Assembly (NCBI RefSeq): GCF_003667825.1
Contig: NZ_CP033043.1
Location: 1,303,001-1,367,000 of the forward strand
Length of the DNA: 64,000 nucleotides
Direction: 5' to 3'
Source of the DNA: Metabacillus litoralis
GTDB taxonomy: Bacteria > Bacillota > Bacilli > Bacillales > Bacillaceae
A model generated the notes under the pieces. That model saw nothing but the letters and a program-made list of their open reading frames with translations. It was not told the origin of the DNA and ran no database searches. Positions 60,682 through 64,000 of this stretch are shown piece after piece. Numbering within the stretch: position 1 is the first letter of the stretch; every line of letters starts with the position of its first letter. The translations under genes and the position numbers were made by a program.

Positions 60682-61794
60682 TTAAAAAATACGCCTCTCC
60701 CACCCATTTACCTTAGCGATAGCTTCTATATAATAATAATCACCATAAATAAGCGATACATTAATATTCTCATTAGCCGGCTTATGCCCTGTTCCTTCGA
60801 CTAGAATGCCCTGATGCTCTGGCTGATCCCAAGTCGCATAATTCTCAGTTAAAGAAGCTAAAATGTTTGTTGCAGCATCTGCATATAGTCGTTTTTCATT
60901 ACTAGGTACCACTTCTGCAATTTCTAATAAACCCGAAGCGGCAATTGCAGCTGCAGAACTATCTCTAGGTTCATTTTCTATTGAATTCAAGCGGAAATCC
61001 CAATAAGGAACATAATCTTCTGGTAAACCTGCGATAAAGTGATGTGCGACCCGTTTGGCTGCATGTAAATAACGAGCATCTCCTGTATGGCGGTATGTAT
61101 TAGCAAATCCATATAATGCCCATGCATTTCCCCTGCTCCATGCTGAATCTGGTGCGTTACCTTGACCACCAATCGATTCGATAAAATCACCTGATACAGG
61201 ATCAAATGATAAAATATGACAAACCGATCCATCTTCTCTTATTCCATGCTTCAATATAGTGTCCGCATGAAGAGTTGCAATTTGTTTATATCGAGGATCT
61301 CCAGTTACACGGCTTGCCCAGAATAACAACGAAAGATTCATCATACAATCAATAATTGCCCAACCGATTTTATCGCCGTTCCATGCACGGATAAATTGTC
61401 CGGCCGGGTTAAAGCGTCCCGCTAAATAGTTGGCTGCTTCCAACCCTATCTCAAAGCTACTTTCGCTTTTAAGAATGTTATGTTTCATCACTGCAGTTAA
61501 TAAAAACTGAAAGCCTACATCATGATCAAATTTATTAGGATATTCGGAAAAGCATGTTTGTAATTCCTCATCCCAATGCATCGCAGCATCCTTAAACTTC
61601 TCGTTATCAGTCATATCATATAGTACCCACAATATTCCCGGCCAAAAGCCTGATGTCCACCAAACATGGGGCATATCATCATAAACTCCATCCGCTCTCG
61701 CAACATGTGGTGATTTCTCGCCAATTTGCTCAACCATACGCTCAACTTTTTCTTCAAGCCTCTTTACTAATTCTTTTTCATTAAATTTGTACAT
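60682..61794 (-). CDS. Glycoside hydrolase family 88 (unsaturated uronyl hydrolase)
   Basis: This is a 370-residue cytosolic alpha6/alpha6-barrel enzyme. Catalytic aspartates are in NKFDHDVGFQF (D92) and GWAIIDCMMNL (D149), matching the two acids of Bacillus UGL. Other blocks are WWTSGFWPGILWVLYD, DSAWSRGNAWALYGFANTYRHTGD and HKPANENINVSLIYGDYYYIEA. It hydrates and cleaves the unsaturated uronic acid left on oligosaccharides by polysaccharide lyases, so it could act downstream of the PL11 lyase at 26440 or on glycosaminoglycan products. It has no signal peptide. Confidence 0.9.
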   Translation of the reverse strand: MYKFNEKELVKRLEEKVERMVEQIGEKSPHVARADGVYDDMPHVWWTSGFWPGILWVLYDMTDNEKFKDAAMHWDEELQTCFSEYPNKFDHDVGFQFLLTAVMKHNILKSESSFEIGLEAANYLAGRFNPAGQFIRAWNGDKIGWAIIDCMMNLSLLFWASRVTGDPRYKQIATLHADTILKHGIREDGSVCHILSFDPVSGDFIESIGGQGNAPDSAWSRGNAWALYGFANTYRHTGDARYLHAAKRVAHHFIAGLPEDYVPYWDFRLNSIENEPRDSSAAAIAASGLLEIAEVVPSNEKRLYADAATNILASLTENYATWDQPEHQGILVEGTGHKPANENINVSLIYGDYYYIEAIAKVNGWERRIF

Positions 61795-61896
61795 GCAAGT
61801 TATCCCTCCATTTAACTAATAAATAAAGTATACTCGCGTAATTTGACTGAAAGTTGTTTTATGATAGCTAATAATATTAATCTGTTGTTCTATTAG

Positions 61897-61923
61897 TGGG
61901 ACAAGGGGTCTCGTTCTTTGTCA
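61897..61923. repeat. GGGACA dispersed palindrome (decayed)
   Basis: GTGGGACAAGGGGTCTCGTT followed by CTTTGTC; the weakest of four related elements. Confidence 0.55.
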
Positions 61924-61944
61924 ATCATGCTCCATGAACACACA

Positions 61945-62850
61945 TCAATTCTTAAACTCATCTAACCTTGCAAAAAATTCAATCAGAAACTCATAAAATA
62001 ACTTTTCTGTTGGTAAAAGTACTCGGTCTTTAGGTGTAATGACTCCAACAGTTCTAGTCACATTTGGTTCAGCTAACGGTATTTTGACCGTTGATCGCGG
62101 CAGGCTATCAACCAATGTGACTTCTGGCATAAGAGTAACCCCTAACCCTGCGGAAACAAGTCCCTTCAACGCATCAATATCATCTCCTTCAAAAGCAACA
62201 TTCGGCTTAAAACCAAGATTTTGACACGCATTAACGACCATATCGCGAAAAACAAATCCTTTTGGCAATAACACAAAAGGCTCGTCCACAAGTTCTAGTA
62301 GTTTTATCGACTTTTTGTTTGCAAGACGATGGTTAATGGGCAACAATGCCACGACATTTTCTGTAAACAATGCTTTTCGTTGAATTTTCTTTTCATCTTG
62401 AGGTAAAGGCCCGATCAGCGCAAGATTAAAATCCCCTTTTACTACACCTTCGATTAAATCACGATAAAGGGCTTGTTTAAGCTGAAACTTAGCCTCTGGA
62501 TAACGTATGCGAAATGCATAAATCACTGTTGGTAATGTGTACGCGGCTAAACTAATCGGAAATGTAATCCTGATCGTTCCTTTCTCAGGATCTAAATATT
62601 CCTCAACCTCTCGTCTCGCTTCATCCACGACATTCATGGCATGCTTCATTCGCTCATAGAATATTTTGCCAATCGGCGTTAAATGAACTCTTCTCCCTTC
62701 CCTAATAAATAAATCAACACCAAGCTCACTTTCTAAATTAACAATTTGTCTGCTTACAGAAGATTGGGCAACATGTAAAAAATCTGCAGCTTCTGTTACA
62801 TGCTCACGATTAGCAACCTCCATAAAATATCGGATTTGTCTAAAATCCAT
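61945..62850 (-). CDS. LysR-family regulator, GltC-like
   Basis: This is a 301-residue LysR protein. The start at 62850 follows AAAGGAGGATACAG. The HTH (MDFRQIRYFMEVANREHVTE, FLHVAQSSVSRQIVNLE) and the block VEEYLDPEKGTIRITFPISLAAYTLPTVI in outline are closely like GltC of B. subtilis, the activator of glutamate synthase. It is divergent from a glutamate dehydrogenase gene across a 154-bp gap, which supports a role in glutamate metabolism, here perhaps controlling the dehydrogenase. Confidence 0.85.
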   Translation of the reverse strand: MDFRQIRYFMEVANREHVTEAADFLHVAQSSVSRQIVNLESELGVDLFIREGRRVHLTPIGKIFYERMKHAMNVVDEARREVEEYLDPEKGTIRITFPISLAAYTLPTVIYAFRIRYPEAKFQLKQALYRDLIEGVVKGDFNLALIGPLPQDEKKIQRKALFTENVVALLPINHRLANKKSIKLLELVDEPFVLLPKGFVFRDMVVNACQNLGFKPNVAFEGDDIDALKGLVSAGLGVTLMPEVTLVDSLPRSTVKIPLAEPNVTRTVGVITPKDRVLLPTEKLFYEFLIEFFARLDEFKN

Positions 62851-63004
62851 TCTGTATCCTCCTTTATTCATTCATGCAAAAAACGCATTAATATTATCGT
62901 TTCTTTATATTGATTCGATTAATTCTTTAATTATAAAATATTTCATAATACCAATTCTGTAAATATGAAGAATAATTTGAAAATAAATATTAGGGGAGTT
63001 ATAG

Positions 63005-64000
<996 letters not shown>

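Overview
The window looks like chromosomal DNA of a spore-forming, low-GC Bacillaceae species (Bacillus in the broad sense). The evidence is the strong AGGAGG-type ribosome binding sites, two YjcZ-family small proteins, an OhrR/glutathione peroxidase pair, a Bacillus-type acetoin dehydrogenase operon with AcoR and a sigma-54 promoter, a YtrA-like GntR/ABC operon and a DUF3951 protein. No rRNA, tRNA, CRISPR, phage or transposase gene was seen. The species cannot be fixed from the sequence alone.

Layout. 1-620: a 52-bp tandem repeat array. 660-9,000: a frameshifted HIT gene, peroxide defence (gpx-ohrR), a LysR regulator, a methyltransferase, an orphan ModA, and an ECF sigma factor in a small operon. 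9,100-25,200: mostly single genes (a YjcZ protein, lipoprotein, Qnr-like pentapeptide protein, GGDEF-EAL protein behind a c-di-GMP riboswitch, chemoreceptor, Crp/Fnr regulator divergent from an MFS carrier, deacetylase, second YjcZ protein). 25,500-32,600: a 1694-residue secreted pectin enzyme (acetylesterase plus rhamnogalacturonan lyase) lying between two copies of a module made of a 48-codon gene, a terminator and a 52-bp repeat array. 32,800-38,400: a second c-di-GMP enzyme behind its own c-di-GMP riboswitch, a PadR-linked ABC exporter, a manganese-type CDF exporter. 38,600-45,300: acoL-acoA-acoB-acoC with acoR upstream. 45,500-47,800: a DUF2264 carbohydrate enzyme divergent from an AraC regulator. 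47,860-48,550: a 153-bp tandem array of terminator-like hairpins. 48,700-57,500: a probable type VII secreted lipase toxin with a small helical partner and seven tandem lipoprotein genes. 57,700-64,000: a GntR/ABC operon, a small membrane exporter, a GH88 hydrolase, and a GltC-like LysR regulator divergent from a partial glutamate dehydrogenase gene.

Two things stand out. First, the 48.7-57.5 kb cluster resembles the reverse-domain T7SS lipase TslA of Staphylococcus aureus with its lipoprotein immunity protein TilA and small helical partners. Here the lipoprotein family has expanded to seven copies with near-identical leaders, and degraded pieces of the toxin gene lie between them, so the locus seems to have grown by duplicating a lipoprotein-plus-toxin unit and then losing toxin bodies. 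Second, the repeat arrays at 1, 25.8, 25.95 and 32.2 kb differ in sequence but share one design: exact 52-bp period, 10-bp inverted arms bounding 45 bp, and a 7-bp spacer. I know of no description of this shared design.

Functional links: PL11/CE12, GH88 and DUF2264 enzymes together with the AraC regulator suggest use of pectin from plant material. Both c-di-GMP enzymes sit behind c-di-GMP-I riboswitches, which suggests feedback control of c-di-GMP. All functional calls are from reading the sequence; no database search was possible.
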